A stretch of DNA of 64,000 nt from Peteryoungia aggregata LMG 23059. GTDB taxonomy: Bacteria > Pseudomonadota > Alphaproteobacteria > Rhizobiales > Rhizobiaceae. The translations under genes and the position numbers were made by a program. Positions 44,953 to 52,890 of the stretch are shown one piece after another. Within the stretch, counting starts at the first letter, position 1. Every line of letters starts with the position of its first letter. The notes below the pieces were generated by a model. That model was given only the letters and a program-made list of their open reading frames with translations, was not told the DNA's origin and searched no databases. The stretch is taken from NCBI RefSeq assembly GCF_030814435.1, contig NZ_JAUSUW010000002.1, positions 62,001 through 126,000 on the forward strand, written 5' to 3'.

Positions 44953-46509
44953 TCATGCTTTGCCCTGGGACGCGGTAACGTCCACGGGCGAAGTATCGCC
45001 CTGGGTCAACTGACTGCTGATCGATGCAAGCTGCATGATCCGTTCTTCGGTCATCTCGGCACCGGTGACCTCTCCCGTGATGCGCCCCTCGCGCACCACC
45101 AGCACCCGGTCGCTCACCCCGATCAGTTCGGGGAGTTCCGAGGATATGACGATGACACCGACGCCCTCATTGGCGAGATCGCGGATCTGGCGATGGATCT
45201 CGGCCTTTGCCCCGACATCGACACCACGGGTCGGTTCGTCGAGAAAGACGACCTCAGGCTCGACCGACAGCATCTTTGCGAGCGCGACCTTCTGCTGATT
45301 GCCACCGCTCAGCGTATTGACGGCGTCGCCCACCCCGTTGGAGCGCAGTTTCAGCCGTGTCCCGTAGTGCTCGGCGCGTGTGGTTTCCTGGCGGCGGCTG
45401 ATCAGGCCGAAGGGATTGGCCACGCGCTTGAGATCAAGCGCCGAGACATTGCTTGCAATCGACATGTTGAGAAACAGGCCGTCACCCTTGCGATCCTCGG
45501 AAACATAGACCAGCCCCTCGCGAATGCTGTCGCGATAATCGCGGAGAGAAAGTTTCCGGCCCTTCAGCACGACCTCGCCCTCGGCCTTGCCTTCCAGCCG
45601 GCAGATGGTACGGACGATCTCGCTGCGCCCAGCACCGATCAGGCCGGCCAGGCCGAGGATCTCGCCCTTGCGTAAGTCGAAGCTGACGTTGGAGACCCTT
45701 CGCCCTTCGGTCAGATTGCGCACCGAGAGGATGACATCGTCCGACTTGGCGTCCGGCGCCTGCTTGGGCGGATAGAGCTTGTCGAGCACGCGCCCGACCA
45801 TGCTGTTGACGACATCTTCCGGGGTGATCGCCGCGACGTCCGCCGTCTTGATGTGGCAGCCGTCGCGCATGATGGTGATCCGGTCGCAATGCTGGAAGAT
45901 CTCCGCCATGCGGTGGGAAATATAGATGATCGCGATGCCGCGATCGGCGAGGCGACGCATGATCTTGAACAGCGTCTGCGCTTCGGTTTCGGTGAGGGCT
46001 GCGGTCGGCTCGTCGAGGATCAGGATGCGGCAGTCGAGCGTCAGGGCCTTGGCGATCTCGACGATCTGTTGCTGCGATATCGAGAGATCGCCGGCACGGC
46101 GCCTCGGATCGATATCGCCGATTTCCTTGAGGATCTCTGCGGCGCGGACGACCAGCGCGCGGTAGTCCATCAACAGGGTACGGCTGCGGCCGGTTTCGGC
46201 CATGAACATGTTTTCGGCGACGGAGATCTCCGGGCAGAGGGCGATTTCCTGGTGCACGAAGCCGATGCCGAGCCGGTTGGCGGCATTCGGCGAGGCGATG
46301 CGAACGGGAGCGCCGTCGAGACGGATCTCGCCACGATCGGGCTGCAGGATGCCGTCGATGATATGCATCAGCGTCGACTTGCCCGCACCATTTTCGCCCG
46401 CCAGCGCGTGGATCTCGCCGCGGCGCAGTTCGAACTCGGCGCCGCGCAGGGCCTGGACCGGTCCGAACGACTTGTGCACATCCGTTAAGCTGAGGACGAC
46501 CTCGGCCAT
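44953..46509 (-). CDS. ribose-type ABC transporter ATP-binding protein (two ATPase domains)
   Basis: This 518-residue RbsA/MglA/LsrA-type protein has a first domain with GENGAGKST at residues 38-46, LSISQQQIVEIAKAL, and ILILDEPTAALTETEA. The second domain has a degenerate Walker A (GLAGLIGAGRSEIV), LSGGNQQKVALAKML, and VVFLDEPTRGVDVGAK. This asymmetry is normal for the family. It is preceded by a 75-nt gap with a strong hairpin after the binding-protein gene. Confidence 0.92.
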   Translation of the reverse strand: MAEVVLSLTDVHKSFGPVQALRGAEFELRRGEIHALAGENGAGKSTLMHIIDGILQPDRGEIRLDGAPVRIASPNAANRLGIGFVHQEIALCPEISVAENMFMAETGRSRTLLMDYRALVVRAAEILKEIGDIDPRRRAGDLSISQQQIVEIAKALTLDCRILILDEPTAALTETEAQTLFKIMRRLADRGIAIIYISHRMAEIFQHCDRITIMRDGCHIKTADVAAITPEDVVNSMVGRVLDKLYPPKQAPDAKSDDVILSVRNLTEGRRVSNVSFDLRKGEILGLAGLIGAGRSEIVRTICRLEGKAEGEVVLKGRKLSLRDYRDSIREGLVYVSEDRKGDGLFLNMSIASNVSALDLKRVANPFGLISRRQETTRAEHYGTRLKLRSNGVGDAVNTLSGGNQQKVALAKMLSVEPEVVFLDEPTRGVDVGAKAEIHRQIRDLANEGVGVIVISSELPELIGVSDRVLVVREGRITGEVTGAEMTEERIMQLASISSQLTQGDTSPVDVTASQGKA

Positions 46510-46539
46510 GACACCCCTCCCCTTCCATCACTTCGACTT

Positions 46540-46568
46540 CCCCGGCGCCGCAAGAGGCGCCGCCGGGG
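46540..46568 (-). other. intercistronic stem-loop between binding-protein and ATPase genes
   Basis: CCCCGGCG (46540-46547) pairs with CGCCGGGG (46561-46568), and an inner CC/GG pair adds to the stem. There is no U tract, so mRNA stabilisation of the upstream binding-protein segment is more likely than termination. Confidence 0.55.
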
Positions 46569-46584
46569 TCACGTCGGGTCGCGC

Positions 46585-47598
46585 TCAGCGGCCCTTCATG
46601 TATTCGTTGAGGTCGAAGGATGCGGCGTTGGCCTTGGTGATGACCGCAAAGCCATTGTCCATCGACGGGATCTGCATCGGGTTGAAGCCGGAGACCTTGT
46701 AGTCGTTGAACGGATCGATCAGCTCCGGATGAGCGCCAAGGAAGGTGTTCATGAAGCCCATGAAGCCCTGGATGCCCTGGTTGGGGTTGATCGACATGTG
46801 GATGTTGCCCTGCTTGATGTGCTCAAGCGTCGTGGGCGTGATGTCCGCATGGAGGATCAGGACCTTCTTCTTGGCTTCGAGCACGGAGGCAACCGCGCCT
46901 TCTGCCGAACCGGCTTCGGGGATCCAGAGCGCGCCGAGGTTCGGATTGGCCTGCAGCATGGCGGAGACCGCCTGATAGGCCGCGTTGGAATCCTGGTTCG
47001 TCGCCTGGCGTCCGACCAGTTTCATCTCCGGATGGGTGCGCTCCATGTAGTCGATGAGCGCCGTGACCCGAAGATCATGGTTGCTCTGGCCCGGGTTCTC
47101 GAGCACCGCATATTCACCCTTGCCGCCGAGCGCCTTGACGATCTCCTCGGCTGCAAACTTCGCCTCGGCGACATTGTCGGAGGTGATATAGGCAGTGCGC
47201 TTCGACTTCGGTGAGTCTGCCGCAAATGTCGTGACCGAGATGCCGGAGTCGATGGCCCGGTTGATCGGCTCGATGAAGGGATCCGACTGCATCGGATGCA
47301 GCAGGATGCCCTTCGGCTTCTTTACCACTTCCTGCTCGAAAGACGCGATCTGCTTGGTGATGTCGTATTCCGGCGTGCCGGTAAAGGCGGCCTCACAGCC
47401 GAGCGACTTTGCAGCCTGCTTGAAGCCTTCGAAGACCGGGACCCAATAGGGATGGCCGGAGACCATGACGTTCATGACATAGGTTTCGCCCGGTTCGCAG
47501 GCGAACTTGCCTTCGGCATTGGCCGGCGCGACGGCCCCGGCAATGGCGGCGGCGGCAATCAGGCCGATGGCGGTGGCGGCCTTCAGAGACTTCAGCAT
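46585..47598 (-). CDS. periplasmic sugar-binding protein of the ribose/LsrB fold
   Basis: The protein has 337 residues from the ATG at 47598 (GGGAGGGG upstream). The longer frame to 47631 overlaps the operator. The signal peptide is MLKSLKAATAIGLIAAAAIAGAVAPANA. Blocks VMVSGHPYWVPVFEGFKQAAKSLG, FEQEVVKKPKGILLHPMQSD, AENPGQSN-like VLENPGQSNHDLR, and GALWIPEAGSAEGAVASV define a periplasmic-binding-protein type I fold. The ligand residues do not let me choose between a sugar, a polyol and AI-2. Confidence 0.87.
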   Translation of the reverse strand: MLKSLKAATAIGLIAAAAIAGAVAPANAEGKFACEPGETYVMNVMVSGHPYWVPVFEGFKQAAKSLGCEAAFTGTPEYDITKQIASFEQEVVKKPKGILLHPMQSDPFIEPINRAIDSGISVTTFAADSPKSKRTAYITSDNVAEAKFAAEEIVKALGGKGEYAVLENPGQSNHDLRVTALIDYMERTHPEMKLVGRQATNQDSNAAYQAVSAMLQANPNLGALWIPEAGSAEGAVASVLEAKKKVLILHADITPTTLEHIKQGNIHMSINPNQGIQGFMGFMNTFLGAHPELIDPFNDYKVSGFNPMQIPSMDNGFAVITKANAASFDLNEYMKGR

Positions 47599-47625
47599 TT
47601 TTCCCCTCCCAGAGAGATTGAACGA

Positions 47626-47660
47626 TTGCAATAAAATTCTATGAACGGAATTTATTGCAT
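47626..47660. promoter_or_regulatory. operator 1, inverted repeat upstream of the sugar operon
   Basis: TTGCAATAAAATTC (47626-47639) faces GGAATTTATTGCAT (47647-47660). The arms are complementary except for one extra A in the first. The site lies 28-62 nt before the binding-protein ATG. It is a likely SorC-family operator. Confidence 0.65.
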
Positions 47661-47702
47661 GGCGCGATCAATATCGTGACTGCAGGGTTGCGTCAATCAC
47701 CT

Positions 47703-47736
47703 TTGCATAATATTTTTCTCCTCGAAATTTATTGCA
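47703..47736. promoter_or_regulatory. operator 2, second inverted repeat of the same type
   Basis: TTGCATAATATTT (47703-47715) faces AAATTTATTGCAA (47724-47736). The right arm repeats operator 1 (AATTTATTGCA) and the left arm is degenerate. Centres of the two operators are about 77 bp apart, roughly seven helical turns, which would allow looping. It also lies 40 nt upstream of the divergent ABM gene. Confidence 0.55.
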
Positions 47737-47775
47737 AGCGAGGATCTCACGAACTGGAAGCAGTCATCGATTGGA

Positions 47776-48042
47776 GTGTATTTACGGATCCGGTGCGAGG
47801 AGGCGGAGGCTGAAAGCCTCCTCAGCGCGCTCAGGGGTCTTCAGCATTCGAGCCGCCAAGAGCCCGGAAACCTGACCTTCGACATTCTGCGATCCCGCGA
47901 CCAGCCAAGTGATTTTCTGCTGGTCGAAGAGTTTGTAGACGAGGCGGCCGTCGCGGCTCACCGGGCATCCAGCCACTTTCGGAGTTTTAAAGAGGCCACG
48001 GCATCGCTGAGGTTGGCGCTCGAGCGCTATGCTGCAATCTGA
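47776..48042 (+). CDS. ABM-domain protein (LsrG/YgiN-like)
   Basis: This 88-residue ferredoxin-like-fold protein of the antibiotic-biosynthesis-monooxygenase family shows the typical core SRQEPGNLTFDILRSRDQPSDFLLVEEFVDEAAVAAHRASSHF. This is close in pattern to LsrG, which processes phosphorylated AI-2, and to YgiN. The only start is a GTG at 47776 with a poor ribosome site, and a non-ATG start slightly upstream cannot be excluded. It is divergent from the sugar operon and shares its operator region, which suggests common control. Confidence 0.7.
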   Translation: MYLRIRCEEAEAESLLSALRGLQHSSRQEPGNLTFDILRSRDQPSDFLLVEEFVDEAAVAAHRASSHFRSFKEATASLRLALERYAAI

Positions 48043-48220
48043 GGAACGGTGGTGTAGCTTCGGCAATCGCCGTGCCTTCCGGACAGTGCCGGGAGTGGGT
48101 CAGCTTGCGGCTGGCAGGCTGATAAGTGGATCATCGCTCATCGTGGCGATGGCCTCAAGTGTCATGTATCGGGATCGCTGAACGGCCCGCAAGACGGTCT
48201 CAGGGCCGCGCGGCTGAGGT

Positions 48221-49024
48221 TCACTGCGCCCTCTGGCGCAAACGGTCGGTCGCCAGTTCCATCACAAGCACGATGACGAAGATTACCAGGATAATGGTCG
48301 AGGCGTTGCGGTACTGGAAAAGGTCGAAGGCGACTTTCAGTTCCTGGCCGATGCCACCGGCGCCTACGAGGCCGAGTACGACCGACGAGCGGACCGCCTT
48401 TTCCAGCGCGAACTGCGAGGTGTTGATCAAGGACGGCATGATATCCGGGATGACCGCGCCGGAGAGCACGGAAAAACGCCCGGCGCCGGCCGAAAACAGG
48501 GCCTCCTGTGGCTCCTTGTCGGCATCCTCGATCGCTTCGGCGAAGAAGCGTCCGCAGAAACCGATCGTGTCGATAATGATGGTCATGGTGCCGGCAACGG
48601 CGCCAAGGCCGATGGAGGCGACGAAGAGCAGCGCCCAGACCATGTCTGGCACGGTGCGGAACAGCGAGATCATCACCTTGAAGACGTGTCGAAAAGGGCC
48701 GATCGGCGAGAGCGTGCGCGAGGCAAGCCAGGCGATCGGCAGGCTCAGCAGAACACCGATGACGGTGCCGACGAAAGCGATCTGCAAGGTCTCGATCGTG
48801 CGCCAGGTGACGCGCATCAGGAAGCCGGGTTCCAGGCTCGGCGGCAGCATGCGCTCGATCAGGTTTGCCATTCGAGGGGCGCCGTTGATCAACTGGTTCG
48901 GTGTCGGCGCGACCTGCGTGGCTGAGACGATCAAGACCGCGCCAAGAGCGACCAGAATGGCAAAGGCAAAGGGCGAGGCACGGAAGAAGCGGTCGGGCAC
49001 AGCATCACGCATGGAAGACACCAT
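48221..49024 (-). CDS. phnE: phosphonate-type ABC transporter permease PhnE
   Basis: This 267-residue inner-membrane protein has about five or six helices and PhnE-family blocks: LAWLASRTLSPIGPFRHVFKVMISLFRTVPDMVWALLFVASIGLG, FFAEAIEDADKEPQEALFSAGAGRFSVLSGAVIPDIMP, and SSVVLGLVGAGGIGQELKVAFDLFQY. It overlaps the phnC stop by 20 nt (or 8 nt if it starts at 49012). Only one permease gene is present, unlike the PhnE1/E2 pair of many rhizobia. Substrate could be phosphonate, phosphite or a phosphate ester. Confidence 0.88.
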   Translation of the reverse strand: MVSSMRDAVPDRFFRASPFAFAILVALGAVLIVSATQVAPTPNQLINGAPRMANLIERMLPPSLEPGFLMRVTWRTIETLQIAFVGTVIGVLLSLPIAWLASRTLSPIGPFRHVFKVMISLFRTVPDMVWALLFVASIGLGAVAGTMTIIIDTIGFCGRFFAEAIEDADKEPQEALFSAGAGRFSVLSGAVIPDIMPSLINTSQFALEKAVRSSVVLGLVGAGGIGQELKVAFDLFQYRNASTIILVIFVIVLVMELATDRLRQRAQ

Positions 49025-49751
49025 CCAGGCGCTCTCGGTCGACGTCTGCCACCGGAAGGTCGAAATGTATACGGCCTGCCTTCAACGCGATGATCCGGTC
49101 GGCAAAGCTCAAGGCATGCTCCATGTCATGGGTCGTATAGACCAGCGTGATGCCTTTTTCGCGGACGAGGTCGGAGAACAGCGCCATGACGTCGCGGCCC
49201 GCCGTCGGATCGAGGCTGGCCGCCGGCTCGTCGGCAATCATCAGCCTGGGCTTGCGCACCAGGGCGCGGGCAATGGCGACGCGCTGCGCCTGACCGCCCG
49301 AAAGTTCGTCGGCGCGTGCCGTCGCCTTGTGGGAAAGCTTCACCTGGTCGAGCGCATCCATCGCCTCTTCGCGACTTTCACGCTCGGCGATCGCCTGATG
49401 CCAGGCGCGCCAGGTGCCGGGAAGGCCAAGCTTGCCATGAACGACATTGGTTAGCACCGACTGCCGGCGGACGAGACCGTGATGCTGGAACACGAAGCCG
49501 ATCTGCTGGCGCATCCGCTTCAGTTGCGACCCGTTCGGCGCCTTGCGGAAAGCCTCGCCAAGCGTCGAGACCTCGCCATCGCAGAACGGGGTGTGGCCGA
49601 TCAGGCACTTGAGCAGCGTCGACTTGCCCACTCCGTTGGCTCCGACCAGCGCGACGCGCTCGCCGCCCCGGATGCGGATATCGACGCCGGAAAACACCGG
49701 CTTACCGTTGGCATAGCCCTTCTTCAGGCCCTGCGTGCTGACAACGTCCAT
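49005..49751 (-). CDS. phnC: phosphonate-type ABC transporter ATP-binding protein PhnC
   Basis: This 248-residue ATPase has Walker A GANGVGKST at 37-45, signature LSGGQAQRVAIARAL, Walker B RLMIADEPAASLDPTAGR, and H-loop VYTTHDMEHAL. It carries the PhnC-type stretch KRMRQQIGFVFQHHGLVRRQSVLTNVVHGKLG. It lies between phnD (78 nt upstream) and phnE (overlapping). Confidence 0.9.
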   Translation of the reverse strand: MDVVSTQGLKKGYANGKPVFSGVDIRIRGGERVALVGANGVGKSTLLKCLIGHTPFCDGEVSTLGEAFRKAPNGSQLKRMRQQIGFVFQHHGLVRRQSVLTNVVHGKLGLPGTWRAWHQAIAERESREEAMDALDQVKLSHKATARADELSGGQAQRVAIARALVRKPRLMIADEPAASLDPTAGRDVMALFSDLVREKGITLVYTTHDMEHALSFADRIIALKAGRIHFDLPVADVDRERLDGVFHA

Positions 49752-49829
49752 GGGGGTCTTCTTTCTGCGGATATGGCAAGGGGCCGGCGCTGATGACGCC
49801 GACCCGTTAGCAGGCTCGGGGAAATCCGT

Positions 49830-50687
49830 TCAGTTGACGAAGTCGTTGAAGGTGTCGACGCCGATCGTGCGATACATCGAGCGGACGTAATCGTAGTCGC
49901 TGTCGTTCACGTCGGTTAGGAAGAAGCCACCCTTGAACTTCTGATTGTCTTCGCCCTGGAGAACAGCAGCCATGATGTCGGTGCCCTTTTCGCTGAAGGC
50001 CGTGCGGATCTTTGCGACGGTCTCCTCGGCCAGGTCCTTGCGGGCAACGAGAATGTCGTTCGGCAGGTCACGGCCACGGGCGACCACGGCAAAGGCGACA
50101 TCCGGGAAGGCCTCGCGGACGGAGGCAAGGTGGCCGAAGTTAAGGCCGATGGCGGCGATGTCGCCACGGATCAGCGCTTCTGCGGCAACGTTGCGGGCGA
50201 GGATGACGGGTTCGTAGTCCTCATTGTACTTGAGGCCGTAGTCGGTGAGCGTCTGGGCCGGACCAAGATGCTGCGAGGTGGATCCAACAGAGCCGAAGGA
50301 TACCTTCTTGCCCTTGAGATCCTCGACCGAACGGATCGGACCATTGGCCAAGACGGCGATCTGGGCAAAGTAGTCCGGACGCTGCCAGGCGACGACGATC
50401 TGCGGCTGCGCAAGTTCCTTCATGACGACGTATTCGGCCGGGCCGGTGAGGACGAGATCAACCTGTCCGGAATTCATCGCCTCGACCGCCGAGGTGCGCG
50501 AGCTGACCGGGAAGAGATCGATTTCCAGGCCGGTGGCCTGCTCGAGGGCCTTTTCAAAGCCGCCGAATTCCTGCTGCAGGGCTTCCAGGCCCTCGATGTC
50601 GGTGACGGCGAATTTGACACTCTCGGCCGCGGCCGGCGCGAGAGAGACCAGAGAGATTGCACAGGCTGCGAGAAGGGAGCGGATCAT
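49830..50687 (-). CDS. phnD: phosphonate-type substrate-binding protein PhnD
   Basis: The protein has 285 residues from the ATG at 50687 (AAGGAAG upstream). The longer frame that crosses the Pho box is rejected. The signal peptide is MIRSLLAACAISLVSLAPAAA-ES. PhnD-family features are VKFAVTDIEGLEALQQEFGGFEKALEQATG, SGQVDLVLTGPAEYVVM, LKGKKVSFGSVGSTSQHLGP and IAAIGLNFGHL. The ligand may be a phosphonate, phosphite or similar. It is the first gene of phnDCE, divergent from phnM. Confidence 0.88.
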   Translation of the reverse strand: MIRSLLAACAISLVSLAPAAAESVKFAVTDIEGLEALQQEFGGFEKALEQATGLEIDLFPVSSRTSAVEAMNSGQVDLVLTGPAEYVVMKELAQPQIVVAWQRPDYFAQIAVLANGPIRSVEDLKGKKVSFGSVGSTSQHLGPAQTLTDYGLKYNEDYEPVILARNVAAEALIRGDIAAIGLNFGHLASVREAFPDVAFAVVARGRDLPNDILVARKDLAEETVAKIRTAFSEKGTDIMAAVLQGEDNQKFKGGFFLTDVNDSDYDYVRSMYRTIGVDTFNDFVN

Positions 50688-50747
50688 GATATCTTCCTTT
50701 GCTGTATAGACAGGAGCATCTTCTGCGATTATCCCTAGCGACCAGAC

Positions 50748-50765
50748 GTGACGGGCACGTGACAG
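50748..50765 (-). promoter_or_regulatory. candidate Pho box (PhoB site)
   Basis: On the minus strand the site reads CTGTCAC-GTGC-CCGTCAC. This matches the 7-4-7 direct-repeat layout of PhoB sites (consensus CTGTCAT-N4-CTGTCAT). It lies 61 nt upstream of phnD and 41 nt upstream of phnM, so it could serve both directions. It implies phosphate-starvation control. Confidence 0.6.
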
Positions 50766-50805
50766 TTTTCCGGCCCCGGGGCGAAAAACGAAACGGAGAG
50801 ACGCG

Positions 50806-51972
50806 ATGAACTGGACCATCCGCAACGGCACCGTTCTGGGCACCGAGAGACTCGAACACACTGACCTCTTCGTCGAGTGCGGCATGCTGTCGGACAGGGG
50901 CAATGGCGGGCGCGAGATCGACGCCGCAGGCCTGCTCGTCCTGCCGGGCATCGTCGATATCCATGGTGACGGCTTCGAGCGGCAGATCATGCCGCGACCG
51001 GGCGTGCGCTTCGATGTCGGTCTGGCACTGCGCGACACCGACCGACAACTGGTGACCAACGGCATCACCACCGCCTTTCACGGCGTGACGGTGTCCTGGG
51101 AGCCCGGCCTTCGTTCGCTGCAGGCCGCTGGCGACTTCGTCACCGCACTTGCCGCTGCACGCCCGCATCTGGCCTGCGATACCCGCCTGCACCTGCGCTG
51201 GGAAACCTTCGCGCTGGATGCACTGTCGCAGGTGATCGAATGGCTGTCGCTCGACCCGAAGCCGCTCGTGGCCCTGAACGACCATACGACGGGTTCGGTG
51301 CTGAAGGGGACGATCGTCCGCAAGATCGGCCAGATGGCCGAGCGCTCCGGCCTGTCACGCGACGACTATATGGCGCTGCTCGACGACGTCTGGGCCCGCC
51401 GCGGCGAGGTAGCAGGCGCCATCGAACAACTGGCGGCAGCAGCACGCGACAACGGCAACGTGCTCCTCGCCCATGACGAGGCGTCTCCCGAAGAGCGCCG
51501 ACATTTCCGGGCACTGGGGGCCGTGTCGTCTGAGTTTCCGCTGACGCTGGAGACGGCTGCCGAAGCCCGCGCCGCCGGCGAACATGTCATTCTTGGCGCC
51601 CCCAACGTCGTGCGCGGTGGCAGCCACAATGGCGCGCTCGACGCAAAGACAGCGGTCCGCGACGGGCTCTGCAGCGTGCTCGCCTCCGACTACCACTACC
51701 CGTCCCCACTGCACGCGGTCTTCCGGCTGGCATCCCCTGAGGATGCTAACTTCGCCAAGGTCTGGCACCTCGTGTCAGCCAATGCCGCCGCCGCCGCCGG
51801 ACTTGAGGATCGGGGGCGACTCGAGGAAGGAAAACGCGCCGACGTCATCCTCGTTGACGCGAAGGACATCCACCACCCGAAGGTGGTGGCAACCTTCGTC
51901 GGCGGTCGGCTCGTCTATTCGGCACACACTCTGATAGAGACCGAATCCGCGATTGCCTCAGCCGCCGCCTGA
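50806..51972 (+). CDS. phnM: PhnM-family amidohydrolase (ribose-phosphonate triphosphate diphosphatase-like)
   Basis: This 388-residue metal-dependent hydrolase has PGIVDIHGDGFERQIMPRPGVRF and the C-terminal LASDYHYPSPLHAVFRLA and GRLEEGKRADVILVD, all recognisable PhnM features. Known PhnM releases pyrophosphate from alpha-D-ribose-1-phosphonate-5-triphosphate in the C-P lyase pathway. No phnG-L core is visible here, so either it lies elsewhere or this protein does a related reaction. GGAGAG precedes the ATG. It is divergent from phnDCE. Confidence 0.85.
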   Translation: MNWTIRNGTVLGTERLEHTDLFVECGMLSDRGNGGREIDAAGLLVLPGIVDIHGDGFERQIMPRPGVRFDVGLALRDTDRQLVTNGITTAFHGVTVSWEPGLRSLQAAGDFVTALAAARPHLACDTRLHLRWETFALDALSQVIEWLSLDPKPLVALNDHTTGSVLKGTIVRKIGQMAERSGLSRDDYMALLDDVWARRGEVAGAIEQLAAAARDNGNVLLAHDEASPEERRHFRALGAVSSEFPLTLETAAEARAAGEHVILGAPNVVRGGSHNGALDAKTAVRDGLCSVLASDYHYPSPLHAVFRLASPEDANFAKVWHLVSANAAAAAGLEDRGRLEEGKRADVILVDAKDIHHPKVVATFVGGRLVYSAHTLIETESAIASAAA

Positions 51973-51985
51973 ACCGGAAACCATC

Positions 51986-52759
51986 ATGCTCGACACGCCC
52001 GAAATCCCTCTCGCCACCTTCAACGGCCTGGTCTTTGGACCACGCAGCGACATGCCGATATGGCAGCAGATCCGCGACCATATCCTTGGCCTGATCGAAG
52101 GCGGAGCCTTGAGGCCAGGCAGCCAATTGCCCGGAGAAACGCATCTGGCGGCAAGCCTCGGCGTCACCCGCATCACGCTGCGCCAGGCGCTGCAGCAGTT
52201 GCAGAACGAGGGGCATCTGACGGCGCGCAAAGGGGTGGGCATCTTCGTGCGCAGCCCGCCAGCGATTTTCTCCGTCCGCGATGGCCATCCGTTCCGCGAG
52301 AATATCGAGACCCACAGCGCGCCCATCACCACGGACACACGTTTCGTGCGACGCGAGGCGGCAAACGCAGACCTGGCGGAGCGGCTGCGGATCGCCGAGG
52401 GCGCAGGGATCGTGCACCTGCGCCGTGTGAGACTGCTGGCTGACCAGCCCGTCTACGTGAACGACAAATACTTCCCGGCCGAGCGGTTTCCGGATTTCGA
52501 AACGGTTTACGCCGACCGGCAATCGGTTACCGATGTCTTTCGGGCCCATGGCATCGCCGCCTTCCGGCGGGTGGAAACACGGATCAGCGGCGGCTTTTCA
52601 ACGGTCGAAGAAGCGGAGAACCTGCGGTTGACGCCGGGAACACCTGTCTTCCACCTCAATGCCCGCAACGAGGACGGCAACGGCACGACGATTGAATGGA
52701 CCTCCGGCTGCTGGCCGCTGACCTCGGTCGAGTTTGTCTTCGGCGCGGCTCCGAAATAG
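51986..52759 (+). CDS. GntR-family regulator with UTRA domain (PhnF-like)
   Basis: The protein has 257 residues from the ATG at 51986, 13 nt after the phnM stop. The winged HTH is in residues ~14-82 (PIWQQIRDHILGLIEGGALRPGSQLPGETHLAASLGVTRITLRQALQQLQNEGHLTARKGVGIFV). A UTRA ligand domain follows (residues ~100-250). PhnF-type regulators often sit next to phosphonate genes and respond to a pathway intermediate. It probably represses phnM and phnDCE. Confidence 0.87.
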   Translation: MLDTPEIPLATFNGLVFGPRSDMPIWQQIRDHILGLIEGGALRPGSQLPGETHLAASLGVTRITLRQALQQLQNEGHLTARKGVGIFVRSPPAIFSVRDGHPFRENIETHSAPITTDTRFVRREAANADLAERLRIAEGAGIVHLRRVRLLADQPVYVNDKYFPAERFPDFETVYADRQSVTDVFRAHGIAAFRRVETRISGGFSTVEEAENLRLTPGTPVFHLNARNEDGNGTTIEWTSGCWPLTSVEFVFGAAPK

Positions 52760-52821
52760 CGCTTCTCCCCAGCGTGACAGGCAAAGGTCGCGCAAGTCTC
52801 ATGCCGGGTTTTCCTGACGCG

Positions 52822-52840
52822 TTCAGGTCTCTGTCAGCTT
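52822..52840 (+). promoter_or_regulatory. candidate response-regulator box upstream of eptA
   Basis: TTCAG-GTCT-CTGTCAG-CTT. The TCAG half-sites repeat at 11 bp, the spacing used by OmpR/PhoB-family regulators. The same pattern occurs upstream of the PepSY gene and the response-regulator gene. It ends 50 nt before the eptA start. Confidence 0.6.
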
Positions 52841-52890
52841 CCCCCTTCACTGCATCGGATCTTTCCATCCATGCACGAAAGGAAGCGGGC

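Noticed and set aside
46585..47598. Naming the binding protein LsrB (AI-2 receptor)
   Set aside because: Neighbouring genes resemble Lsr parts, but I could not match the LsrB ligand residues, so the ligand is left open.
48126..49454. 442-codon plus-strand frame opposite phnE and phnC
   Set aside because: Its composition is Arg/Ser/Thr-rich and it runs antisense to two genes with clear family motifs.
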